A stretch of 43,989 bases of DNA from assembly GCF_001601815.1 (NCBI RefSeq), contig NZ_LUKG01000031.1:1-43989 (forward strand), written 5' to 3'. This DNA is from Flavihumibacter sp. CACIAM 22H1 (GTDB lineage: Bacteria; Bacteroidota; Bacteroidia; Chitinophagales; Chitinophagaceae). The translations under genes were made by a program, and so were the position numbers. Positions 9,243 to 17,312 of this stretch are shown piece after piece; the first letter of the stretch is position 1, and every line of letters starts with the position of its first letter. The notes under the pieces were generated by a model that saw only the letters and a program-made list of their open reading frames with translations, made no database searches and was not told the origin of the DNA.

Positions 9243-9677
9243 ATGAGAGGCGTTAATAGGGTGATGTTGATCGGAAACCTGGGTAAAGATCCCGATGTTC
9301 AGTACCTGGAAGGAAATATTGCAGTAGCAAAATTTTCTCTGGCAACCACTGAAACCTACAAGGATCGTACAGGTAAACTGATCTCACAAACTGAATGGCA
9401 TACTGTTGTTTTGTGGAGAGGACTGGCGGAGCTGGCGCAGAAATACCTGCATAAAGGAAGCCTGGTCTATATTGAAGGCCGGCTTCGTACCCGAAGCTGG
9501 GAGGATAAAGAAGGAAATAAAAAATTTGCTACCGAAGTGGTGGGGGATAACCTCATTATGCTCGATAAACGGAACGATGTACACGGTCAGGGCTTTAATG
9601 GAGGTCCAGGAGAAGGACTGGAAGGCTTTACCGGAGCAGATGCTCCCCCGGAATCGAATCCGGATCTTCCTTTCTGA
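9243..9677 (+). CDS. ssb: Single-stranded DNA-binding protein
   Basis: Protects single-stranded DNA and recruits repair and replication partners. It has 144 residues: an OB fold at about 1-108 (VNRVMLIGNLGKDPDVQYL, VLWRGLAELAQKYLHKGSL, IEGRLRTRSWEDKEG), a short glycine- and proline-rich linker, and the C-terminal partner-binding tip ending NPDLPF, the counterpart of DDDIPF in other bacteria. The start is ATG 9243. It lies between mutY and gldE. The 157-base gap before it has no obvious TAnnTTTG box. Confidence 0.95.
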   Translation: MRGVNRVMLIGNLGKDPDVQYLEGNIAVAKFSLATTETYKDRTGKLISQTEWHTVVLWRGLAELAQKYLHKGSLVYIEGRLRTRSWEDKEGNKKFATEVVGDNLIMLDKRNDVHGQGFNGGPGEGLEGFTGADAPPESNPDLPF

Positions 9678-9727
9678 TTTAAGAAAATAGTGCAATTTTG
9701 CTTCTATTGTAAACAAAACCCACTGCT

Positions 9728-11044
9728 TTGGACTACGCATCGGTTGATCCCTTATTGAATTCTGTGTTAAGCCTTATTTTTCTTGCTTCCAATGTGCAGG
9801 GAACCACTTTCCTGGTGATCATGATCCTTGTACTCCTGGTTGTTTCCTATTTTATTTCCGGCTCCATGGTGGCTTTTTTCAGTCTTACCCACCGTGATAT
9901 CAATATGCTTAAAACCAAGCAGGGGGCTGCCTGGAAAAGAATCGTACATCTTCTTGAGGAACCAAAAATTTTACTGGGTTCAATGCGTATCGGGAATGCC
10001 TTTGTCAACATCGCTATCATCATGTTGTCAAATTTCCTGATCGATCAACTAATGACCCTCCAGGATATTTACTGGGTATTTGAACTTAGTTTGAAAGTTC
10101 TTATCGTAACTTTTTTTCTTATCCTCTTTGGCGAAGTACTGCCCAAAGTATATGCTGCCCAAAATAACCTGCGCTTTGCCAGGGATGCCTCCTTCCTTAT
10201 TGAAATTGTGTATTACCTGTTCCGGAGATTCAGTAAATGGCTGGTGGGAATGTCTGAGGGCGTTGAAAAATCCCTGGGTTCTGACGACGGAACCAGCCAG
10301 TTTGAAGAACTGGAAGACGATGCTACGGCTTCTGAAGAAGAAAAAAATATTATGCGCGGTATTGCCAAATTTGGCAACATAACCGTTAAACAGATCATGC
10401 GTACCCGCCTTGATGTAAGCGGAATCAGTTACGGCGCTTCTTTTCCGGAAGTAATTAAACAAGTGGAAGCCCTCCATTATTCGCGTATTCCGGTATATCG
10501 GAACAGCCTGGATGAAGTGATGGGTGTGCTCCACTCCAAAGACCTGCTTCCTTACCTTAAAGAAACCGCCTCCTTCAATTGGCATTCCCTGCTGCGTCAG
10601 CCTTATTTCGTTCACGAACAAAAACTCATTGAAGATCTCCTGCAGGATTTCAGGAACCGCAAAACACATTTTGCCGTTGTGGTAGATGAATTTGGCGGAA
10701 CCAGTGGAATTGTTACCCTGGAAGATATTATGGAAGAAGTAATCGGAGATATTAGAGATGAATTTGATGACGAAGAAACGATTAACCGCCAGATTGATGA
10801 ACATAACTATCTGTTTGATGGACGTACCATGATTTATGATGTTTGCAAGATCATGGACCTACCCATTTCAACTTTTGATACAGTTAAAGGTGAAAGTGAT
10901 TCTTTAGCCGGCCTGCTTCTTGAAGTAGCAGGAAAAATTCCTGCTGAGAACGAAGTCATTGAAGTAGGAGATTTCCAGTTTACCGTACTGGAACTCGATC
11001 GAAACAGAATCAAAAAAGTAAAAATTACTATCCGACCCGTTTAA
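9728..11044 (+). CDS. gldE: Gliding motility-associated protein GldE (DUF21-CBS-CorC/HlyC)
   Basis: Inner-membrane protein of the CorC/HlyC (CNNM-like) family, named GldE in Bacteroidota where it sits beside GldD. It has 438 residues: a DUF21 membrane domain with about four segments (about 25-50, 80-105, 115-145 and a re-entrant part), two CBS domains (about 215-345, with ITVKQIMRTRLDV, YSRIPVYRNSLDEVMGVLH and GGTSGIVTLEDIMEEVIGDI), and a CorC/HlyC C-terminal domain (about 360-435). Relatives are tied to magnesium or cobalt efflux; the role in gliding comes from gldE/gldD linkage. The start is TTG 9728. gldD follows after 9 bases, so they are co-transcribed. Presence does not prove motility, because non-gliding relatives also carry it. 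Confidence 0.92.
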   Translation: MDYASVDPLLNSVLSLIFLASNVQGTTFLVIMILVLLVVSYFISGSMVAFFSLTHRDINMLKTKQGAAWKRIVHLLEEPKILLGSMRIGNAFVNIAIIMLSNFLIDQLMTLQDIYWVFELSLKVLIVTFFLILFGEVLPKVYAAQNNLRFARDASFLIEIVYYLFRRFSKWLVGMSEGVEKSLGSDDGTSQFEELEDDATASEEEKNIMRGIAKFGNITVKQIMRTRLDVSGISYGASFPEVIKQVEALHYSRIPVYRNSLDEVMGVLHSKDLLPYLKETASFNWHSLLRQPYFVHEQKLIEDLLQDFRNRKTHFAVVVDEFGGTSGIVTLEDIMEEVIGDIRDEFDDEETINRQIDEHNYLFDGRTMIYDVCKIMDLPISTFDTVKGESDSLAGLLLEVAGKIPAENEVIEVGDFQFTVLELDRNRIKKVKITIRPV

Positions 11045-11053
11045 GCATTTCCT

Positions 11054-11731
11054 ATGTTATTGAACCGAATTACCGGCAAACCGCTTGCATTTCTCCTGCT
11101 TCTGCTGATCGGCATTGCTTTGTTCCCGATCCTTGGCTGCAACAGCCCCTACACCCCCAAACCGCGTGGTTATTTTAAAATACAACTTCCTGAACATACC
11201 TACCAGGTTTTCGACCGGCCGGGCTTCCCCTATAGTTTTGAATATCCAGGCTATGGAGTTATCAGCCAGGATAGTACCTATTTTGAAGAACAGCCTGAAA
11301 ACCCCTATTGGATAAATATTGATATCCCTTCCCTTAACGGACGCATTTATATTAGTTATAACCAGATCGGTGGTAAGGCCAGGTACAAAGTGCAGAGCGG
11401 CAATGGTACATACAAAGATTCTCTGGGGGTAAATACCTTCGACAAACTATTAAACGGCTCGTATACCCTGTCTTTCAAACATTCCTATAAAGCCAGTTCT
11501 ATTGACGATAGTGCGTTTGTTTCTTCCAACGGTATAGATGGTATTTATTTCCGAATCGGCGGCAATACAGCTACCGCCAATCAATTTCTTTTAACCGATA
11601 GTACCCGGCATTTTTTGAGAGGCGCCCTGTATTTCGATGCGGCTCCTAATGAAGATTCACTGCGACCCGTAAATAATTTTCTCAAAGAAGACCTGAAGCA
11701 CCTTATCAATACCCTGCGTTGGAAAAATTAA
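11054..11731 (+). CDS. gldD: Gliding motility lipoprotein GldD
   Basis: Lipoprotein needed for gliding and type IX secretion-linked motility in Flavobacterium. It has 225 residues with a signal and lipobox ILGC (cysteine 29), then the characteristic GldD opening YTPKPRGYFKIQLPE, EYPGYGVI and the ENPYWINIDIP region. It directly follows gldE. Its stop codon overlaps, tail to tail, the stop of the minus-strand serine hydrolase by 4 bp. No other gld genes lie in the window. Confidence 0.93.
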   Translation: MLLNRITGKPLAFLLLLLIGIALFPILGCNSPYTPKPRGYFKIQLPEHTYQVFDRPGFPYSFEYPGYGVISQDSTYFEEQPENPYWINIDIPSLNGRIYISYNQIGGKARYKVQSGNGTYKDSLGVNTFDKLLNGSYTLSFKHSYKASSIDDSAFVSSNGIDGIYFRIGGNTATANQFLLTDSTRHFLRGALYFDAAPNEDSLRPVNNFLKEDLKHLINTLRWKN

Positions 11732-12993
11732 TCCACTGCACTGTTTACCAGGATTTTAAATTTGGTGTGTACCTCTCCATGGCTGTTGGGCCACTGGTTG
11801 ATAAACAGTTGTGCAGCGATTTTTTTTACCGGATCTATCCAATAGGAGGAACTGAAAGCTCCGCCCCAGTCGAAACTTCCCGGAGATACGCCGTATTTGA
11901 GTGACTCTTCTACCGAGGTAATACCGAAACCCAGCCCAAAGGAATTATAGCCGGATTTCAAATGGCCTATTTGGTTCGAGGTCATTAGTTTTATTGAATT
12001 AGGACTGAGGATCCTCTTCCCGTTTGCCCTGCCATTATTCAGGAATAGCTGCATAAACAACGCATAGTCATAAGCGGTAGAAACAAGCCCGCCGCCACCT
12101 GAATAGAGCCTGCCGGCTTTATTGGGGTAATTGATGTCCATTTTTACACCGCCAAAATCAAGCAGGGGTTCAAGTGTAGTTACGTGCTTAAGCGAATCTT
12201 CTCCCTGTAGCGCCACCAGTCGTTTGTGTTTATCTGCAGGTAAATAAAACCAGGTATCTTTCATTCCAAGCGGTTCAAAAATTCTTGTCCTGAAAAAATC
12301 AGCCAGTGATTGTTTGCTAACTACTTCCACTAACCGCCCCAGTACATCACTGTTCAGCCCATAAGAGAATCGTTCGCCTGGTTGAAATTCCAGTGGCAGG
12401 GCCGCAATTTTGTTCACCTGGTCTTCCAGCGACGCATCGGGTATGCCAATTTGCGCAAATACCCCCGCTTTGCTGGCAATTGCCTGGTATGTGGCTGTAC
12501 CAATCTGAGCATAGCCGATACCGGATGTATGTGTCAGTAATTGACGGATGGTGATTTTGCCCTTCATGGGTTTAGTACTGTAGCTGGTATCTGCTTCATT
12601 GTATTTATCCAGTACAACTGTTCGGGAAAAAGCAGGAATATATTTTTCGATCGGGTCATCCAGCATCAATTTACCTTGCTCCAGCAACAGCAGCACCGCC
12701 ATACTGGTTATTGCTTTTGTTTGAGAGGCGATCCGGAAAATATGATCTGTTCGCATTTTCTCCCTCGTAGCCAGGTTACTGGTGCCAAATGCTTTATGGT
12801 ATACAATTTGCCCGTCTTTTACAACAATGGCAGTAGCCCCGGCTATCCACTGACTATCTATATATTCTTTCAGCAGGGTATCTATGCGGGCAGCTGCTGA
12901 AGATGAAAAGCCTTTTTGGGAGGAAAGGGTGGCAGATTGCGAAAATGCCAATTGCCCGATTAGTAGGCATAAAAGCAGAAATGGCTGTTTCAT
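11728..12993 (-). CDS. Secreted serine hydrolase (class C beta-lactamase-like fold)
   Basis: A 421-residue exported hydrolase of the beta-lactamase/transpeptidase-like superfamily. It has a signal peptide of about 19 residues (ending LAFSQ), the SxxK active-site motif S90-Q-T-K93, a tyrosine motif in FSYGLNSDVLG (Y211), an HTSG stretch (IRQLLTHTSGIGY) and a glycine-rich SGGGGLVST stretch typical of these esterase/peptidase relatives. The substrate is unknown: family members include D-aminopeptidases, esterases and penicillin-binding proteins, and a true beta-lactamase role is not implied. It is a single gene, convergent with gldD, with its promoter in the short gap before the divergent DUF3109 gene. 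Confidence 0.88.
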   Translation of the reverse strand: MKQPFLLLCLLIGQLAFSQSATLSSQKGFSSSAAARIDTLLKEYIDSQWIAGATAIVVKDGQIVYHKAFGTSNLATREKMRTDHIFRIASQTKAITSMAVLLLLEQGKLMLDDPIEKYIPAFSRTVVLDKYNEADTSYSTKPMKGKITIRQLLTHTSGIGYAQIGTATYQAIASKAGVFAQIGIPDASLEDQVNKIAALPLEFQPGERFSYGLNSDVLGRLVEVVSKQSLADFFRTRIFEPLGMKDTWFYLPADKHKRLVALQGEDSLKHVTTLEPLLDFGGVKMDINYPNKAGRLYSGGGGLVSTAYDYALFMQLFLNNGRANGKRILSPNSIKLMTSNQIGHLKSGYNSFGLGFGITSVEESLKYGVSPGSFDWGGAFSSSYWIDPVKKIAAQLFINQWPNSHGEVHTKFKILVNSAVD

Positions 12994-13039
12994 ATACCCT
13001 GATTTATTAAAAAAAGATACTATTAATTTTTCGAAGAAT

Positions 13040-13047
13040 TAACTTTG
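13040..13047 (+). promoter_or_regulatory. -7 box (TAACTTTG) for the DUF3109 / lutB cluster
   Basis: Matches TAnnTTTG and lies 13 bases before ATG 13061. No convincing -33 TTG is seen. Confidence 0.45.
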
Positions 13048-13060
13048 TCAAAATGCACGC

Positions 13061-13648
13061 ATGATTGTTATTGAACATACCCTGGTGAGCGATGAAGTGC
13101 TGGAAGAACAGTTTGTATGCGATCTTTCCAAATGTAAAGGTGGCTGTTGCGAGGATGGTGATACGGGAGCTCCGCTGGAAACAAAAGAGCTGGATATAAT
13201 TAACGAAGTCTATGAAATCGTAAAACCTTACCTGAATGCAGACGGTATCCGAGAAATTGAACGGGTGGGTCGCTACCAGTACGATAAGGAGTTCGGGTGG
13301 GTTACCCCCGCCGTAAATGGGGGTATCTGCGCTTATGGATACCATGATGAAAAAGGGATTCTGAAATGTGCGTTCGAACAGGCCTATTACGACGGTCGTA
13401 TCGGCTGGAAAAAACCGATCAGTTGCCATCTTTTCCCGATCCGTATCAAGTCTGGAAAAGAATACGATATGCTAAATTATGAACCCCGTGAACTTTTGTG
13501 TGCCCCGGCCTGTGTTTTGGGAAAACAATTAAAAGTACCGGTTTACCAGTTTCTGAAAGAAGCATTGATTCGAAAATATGGCCCCGAGTATTATGAGGGA
13601 TTAGATGCCTATTACCAGCAATACCATGGAAAAAACAAACCGGCATGA
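13061..13648 (+). CDS. DUF3109 family cysteine-rich protein
   Basis: A 195-residue protein of DUF3109, widespread in Bacteroidota and of unknown function. An N-terminal cysteine cluster (C20, C25, C29, C30 in CDLSKCKGGCC) plus C90, C103 and C122 (SCHLFPIRI) resembles the YkgJ-type zinc or iron-sulfur cluster proteins. It starts at ATG 13061 behind a -7 box. Its stop overlaps the lutB start by 4 bp (ATGA), implying translational coupling. The coupling to an iron-sulfur oxidoreductase suggests, as inference only, a metal or cluster-related role. Confidence 0.85.
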   Translation: MIVIEHTLVSDEVLEEQFVCDLSKCKGGCCEDGDTGAPLETKELDIINEVYEIVKPYLNADGIREIERVGRYQYDKEFGWVTPAVNGGICAYGYHDEKGILKCAFEQAYYDGRIGWKKPISCHLFPIRIKSGKEYDMLNYEPRELLCAPACVLGKQLKVPVYQFLKEALIRKYGPEYYEGLDAYYQQYHGKNKPA

Positions 13649-15027
13649 GTACAGATAATAAATCGGGCTTCCTGGCCAGAAGCACAATCAAAGCTGCCGA
13701 TCTGGACCATCGCCGGAAAATCAATTTTAATATTGGCCGCTATAATGCCGTGGTTCCACAGGGAAAACTCCAGTATAGCGACCTGGAACTTGCCCGGGAA
13801 AGGGCAAAAAATATCAAATGGCGGGCTATTGAAACCCTGGATCAGCAACTTGAAAATTTTGAAGCAAACTTTACTGCAAGAGGAGGGAAAGTGATCTGGG
13901 CAGAAACTGCCGAACAGGCCAGGGACGCTATTCTCCGCGTTTGCCAGGAGAAAAACTGCAAAACCCTGGTTAAGAGTAAAAGCATGGTTACCGAAGAAAT
14001 CAAATTGAATGAATTTCTGGAAACCCATCACATCGAAAGCGTTGAAACAGACCTGGGAGAATATATTCAGCAACTGGATGGAGAATCGCCTTATCATATT
14101 GTTACCCCAGCTATGCATAAAAGCAAGGAGGATGTGGCCAAGCTTTTTGCAGAAAAGCTCGGAACAGAACCTGGTCTTAGTCCGAGGGAACTGACGCTGG
14201 AAGCACGTGCCCGGCTCAGAGAAAAATACATACAAGCCGAAGTTGGCGTAACCGGTGCCAATTTCCTGATCAGCGATATAGGTGGCATTGCCGTTACAGA
14301 AAACGAGGGCAATGCCCGGTTAAGTTGTGCCTGGCCATCTACGCATATAGTAGTGGTAGGCATAGAAAAAATGATTCCTTCCGTCCAGGATCTTGCAATT
14401 TTCTGGCCCTTGCTGGCTACCTACGGTACTGGTCAGTGGCTAACGGTTTATAATTCTATTGTGAGCGGGCCCAGGCAACCGGGTGAAAAAGATGGTCCGG
14501 ATGAAATGATTGTTATCCTGCTGGACAATGGCCGAACGAATCTGCTAGCCAATCCCAAAACCAGGGAAAGTCTTTACTGTATCCGATGCGGAGCCTGTCT
14601 GAATGCCTGTCCGGTTTACAAGAATATCGGTGGACATGCTTATGGTACTACCTACAGTGGTCCGATTGGCAGCGTTATTACCCCTCATCTCAAAAGCATG
14701 GAGGAATGGAAACACCTGAGTCATGCTTCCTCGCTCTGTGGTAACTGCACGGAAGTATGTTCGGTAAAGATCAACCTACACGAGCTTTTGTTGGAAAATC
14801 GCGCCGAAGCCGTACAGGAAGGGTTCAGTCCCTTTGCCGAAAAAATTGCCTGGAAAGGCTGGAAATTTGCCATGATGCAGCGCAAATGGATGAACAAAGG
14901 AAAGGCAGGTATGAAAGACTGGGTGGTGAACCGGGTGGTAAAAGGATGGAATGCACATCGATCCGATCTGCATTTCCCGGAAAAATCGTTTAACCAGCTT
15001 TGGCGCGATAAACACCCAACGGACTAA
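13645..15027 (+). CDS. lutB: Lactate utilization protein LutB (LUD domain, 4Fe-4S)
   Basis: Iron-sulfur subunit of the LutABC-type L-lactate oxidation system. It has 460 residues: an LUD domain (about 70-300, with KSKSMVTEEIKLNEFLE and DIGGIAVTENEGNARL) and a ferredoxin-like region with C312, C315, C318, C322 (CIRCGACLNACPVY), then C365, C368, C372 (CGNCTEVC), which carry two 4Fe-4S clusters. A C-terminal DUF3390-like tail follows. It is coupled by a 4-bp overlap to DUF3109 and 2 bases ahead of the next gene. No lutA is present in the window; a lutC-type gene lies 18 kb away behind ftsH. Confidence 0.93.
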   Translation: MSTDNKSGFLARSTIKAADLDHRRKINFNIGRYNAVVPQGKLQYSDLELARERAKNIKWRAIETLDQQLENFEANFTARGGKVIWAETAEQARDAILRVCQEKNCKTLVKSKSMVTEEIKLNEFLETHHIESVETDLGEYIQQLDGESPYHIVTPAMHKSKEDVAKLFAEKLGTEPGLSPRELTLEARARLREKYIQAEVGVTGANFLISDIGGIAVTENEGNARLSCAWPSTHIVVVGIEKMIPSVQDLAIFWPLLATYGTGQWLTVYNSIVSGPRQPGEKDGPDEMIVILLDNGRTNLLANPKTRESLYCIRCGACLNACPVYKNIGGHAYGTTYSGPIGSVITPHLKSMEEWKHLSHASSLCGNCTEVCSVKINLHELLLENRAEAVQEGFSPFAEKIAWKGWKFAMMQRKWMNKGKAGMKDWVVNRVVKGWNAHRSDLHFPEKSFNQLWRDKHPTD

Positions 15028-15029
15028 GC

Positions 15030-16352
15030 ATGCTGATATACTGCCCTGAACCATCTCCAAGACTTTCCTATGTGATTGATTTTATCAGTCAGGAGATCTT
15101 GTTTGAAAAGGCCGTGGTTTGTACCGATGCGGAGGTATTCCGTTTTTATGAGGGTGTACGGATCAATTACAGCGAAACTGTTTTTCAGGAACCGAATTAT
15201 CAGATTTATCCGCATGGTTTATTAAAAGAAACCGGAATCGCCAGCCAGCCCGTCAACATGGGTGCCTGGAAGGAATTGCCGGTTTTTTTTGCAAACGGAC
15301 AAGGGGCCGGGTTTGATTTGTTTGCAGCAATCTTCTATTTACTATCCAGGTATGAAGAATACCTGCCGCATGAGAAAGATGAATACGGCCGGTTTTCGCA
15401 CCGTTGTTCACTCGCTTTTAAAGAAGGTTTTTTGGACCGTCCATTGGTAAACGAATGGTTGCAACAATGGGAACAGGAGTTGCTGCAATTATTTCCTGCG
15501 GCAATATTTCGGAGAGGCAGCTATCGTTTTATTCCAACTTATGATATTGATATGTTATACAGTTACCGGGGCAAACCCTGGTGGCGCAACCTGGGAGGCG
15601 CCCTGCGGTCTGTTTTGCAGGGATCATACGCTCAGGCAATCGAACGCTGGAAAGTGCTTCGGGGGCGGCTTCCCGATCCTTACGATGCCTATGAGTGGCT
15701 CGATGCCCTGCATTTGTACTGCCGGGTAAAACCCATTTATTTTTTCCTGGTGGCGCAAAGGCAGGTCGGATGGGATAAAAATATTCCTACTTCCTATAAG
15801 CCTTTCCAGGAGATGATAAACTATTATGCGTCGGTCTATAAAATTGGTTTACACCCTTCCTGGCAAAGTAGTGTGGAGGACAATCCTACCATTCTTAAAG
15901 AGGAGAAAGAGTGGCTGGAAGTGGTGGCTGATATCGAAATAGATAAAAGCAGGCAGCATTATATCAAATTTAATCTGCCCGACGGCTACCAGCGTTTGCT
16001 GGATGCCGGAATCAGGAAAGATTATTCCATGGGGTACGGCTCCATCAATGGGTTTCGGGCATCTGTAGCTTCTTCTTTTTACTGGTATAATCTGGAAACC
16101 AATGCCCCCACTTCTTTACGGATTTACCCCTTTTGCTTTATGGATGCCAATGCCATTTTTGAGCAACAACTCAGCCCGCAACAAGGTTATACGGAACTGA
16201 TGAAATATTATGCAGCTGTAAAAAAAGTAAGGGGTTGCTTTATTACCATTTGGCACAATATATTTTTAGGAACCGATCCGCAGTTTAAAGGCTGGCGAGA
16301 GTTGTACGAGATCTTTATGAAAGAAGATGCTTACTGGGATGCCACCGGCTGA
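15030..16352 (+). CDS. Polysaccharide deacetylase-like protein (NodB-type fold)
   Basis: A 440-residue protein resembling Bacteroidota polysaccharide deacetylase family members that carry an extra N-terminal domain of about 150 residues. The metal-site signature is PTYDIDMLYSY (169-179), where YDID replaces the usual TFDDG. HPSWQS (about 277) and a C-terminal TIWHN stretch are candidates for the other metal and base positions. No signal peptide is evident. It starts 2 bases after the lutB stop, so it is co-transcribed. Its 3-prime end overlaps the convergent EamA gene by 22 bp. Enzyme activity and substrate are unproven. Confidence 0.78.
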   Translation: MLIYCPEPSPRLSYVIDFISQEILFEKAVVCTDAEVFRFYEGVRINYSETVFQEPNYQIYPHGLLKETGIASQPVNMGAWKELPVFFANGQGAGFDLFAAIFYLLSRYEEYLPHEKDEYGRFSHRCSLAFKEGFLDRPLVNEWLQQWEQELLQLFPAAIFRRGSYRFIPTYDIDMLYSYRGKPWWRNLGGALRSVLQGSYAQAIERWKVLRGRLPDPYDAYEWLDALHLYCRVKPIYFFLVAQRQVGWDKNIPTSYKPFQEMINYYASVYKIGLHPSWQSSVEDNPTILKEEKEWLEVVADIEIDKSRQHYIKFNLPDGYQRLLDAGIRKDYSMGYGSINGFRASVASSFYWYNLETNAPTSLRIYPFCFMDANAIFEQQLSPQQGYTELMKYYAAVKKVRGCFITIWHNIFLGTDPQFKGWRELYEIFMKEDAYWDATG

Positions 16353-17275
16353 TCAGGCCTGTTAGTTGCTTTTTTCCGGAAAGCTTCGTTTACGAGGTAT
16401 ACGCCCACCAATGCAACCAATCCGCCTATCAGAATATATCCATTCAGTTTTTCATTAAACAGCCAGCTACCCAGCAATAATGCTACGATTGGGTTAATGT
16501 ATGCATAAATAGACACCTGTTCGGTGGGCAGGTGTTGCAGGGCATACAAATAGGCAATGAAAGCCAGTACGGATCCTGCTATGGCCAGGTATAATATGGC
16601 GATCCAGGAAGGCAGGGGAATTTCTGTAATCGGGATATGTTCCCCTGTTATTTGGGTTACGCCAAATAAGGCGATTCCTGAAATCATCATTTGCAATCCG
16701 ATGGAGAAGTAGGGATTAAAGGCAAGCACCTGCTTTTTAGTATAGAGGGTGGCGAATGCCCAACATAATGTACCTAATACAGAAAGAAAAATGCCCAGTC
16801 TGAACCCGGGATTCAGAAAGTCGTGCAAGTGATCGTAAAAAATAATACAGATCCCTAGAAAACCAAGTACAAAGCCGATAATGGATTTTGCGGTCAGTTG
16901 CGAATTACCTGCTATCAGGGCAATAATCACCAGCCAGAGTGGAAATACGGCACCGATGATGGCACCTAAACCGCTTGAAATATACTTGACGCCCCAGGTA
17001 GATAAGCTATTGCTAAGAAAAAAATTAAGAAAACTCAGGATCAGGATGGGCCACCATTCTTTTCCCCTCGGAAATGCCCTTCCCTTAAAAAGGAAGAATA
17101 TTATATAAAAGGCTCCTCCAAGCAATTGCCGAATGCTGGCTAGTTGCAGGGCAGGCATGTATTGTACACCTGCCTTGGAACCCACCCAGGTTGTACCCCA
17201 TAAAAAACTGACCGCTGCCAATGCAAACAATGCTTTGGCACGGGTACCCTTTTTATGAAGGGCCAACGGGTTCAT
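16331..17275 (-). CDS. EamA/DMT-family transporter
   Basis: Drug/metabolite transporter superfamily permease with about ten membrane helices in two EamA repeats: LFALAAVSFLWGTTWVGSK starts the first, and ILGTLC-type helices around SVLGTLCWAFATLYTKK start the second. Related proteins export amino acids or other small metabolites; the substrate cannot be told here. From ATG 17275 it has 314 residues; a TTG at 17296 would add seven. It lies just downstream of purH on the same strand and probably shares its transcript. Confidence 0.9.
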   Translation of the reverse strand: MNPLALHKKGTRAKALFALAAVSFLWGTTWVGSKAGVQYMPALQLASIRQLLGGAFYIIFFLFKGRAFPRGKEWWPILILSFLNFFLSNSLSTWGVKYISSGLGAIIGAVFPLWLVIIALIAGNSQLTAKSIIGFVLGFLGICIIFYDHLHDFLNPGFRLGIFLSVLGTLCWAFATLYTKKQVLAFNPYFSIGLQMMISGIALFGVTQITGEHIPITEIPLPSWIAILYLAIAGSVLAFIAYLYALQHLPTEQVSIYAYINPIVALLLGSWLFNEKLNGYILIGGLVALVGVYLVNEAFRKKATNRPDQPVASQ

Positions 17276-17312
17276 AGCTGCCAGCAGTTTTGCCAATCGG
17301 GGAATAAATAGT

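Noticed and set aside
10049-10804. 251-codon open frame antisense to gldE
   Set aside because: Shadow of gldE; no recognisable motifs and no promoter or terminator of its own.
11728-12993. Serine hydrolase as an antibiotic-resistance beta-lactamase
   Set aside because: Only the general SxxK fold is visible; this broad family mostly contains esterases and peptidases, and no resistance-type context is present.
13612-14235. 207-codon open frame antisense to lutB
   Set aside because: Shadow frame inside a well-supported gene; phenylalanine-rich composition caused by reversed lysine/glutamate codons.
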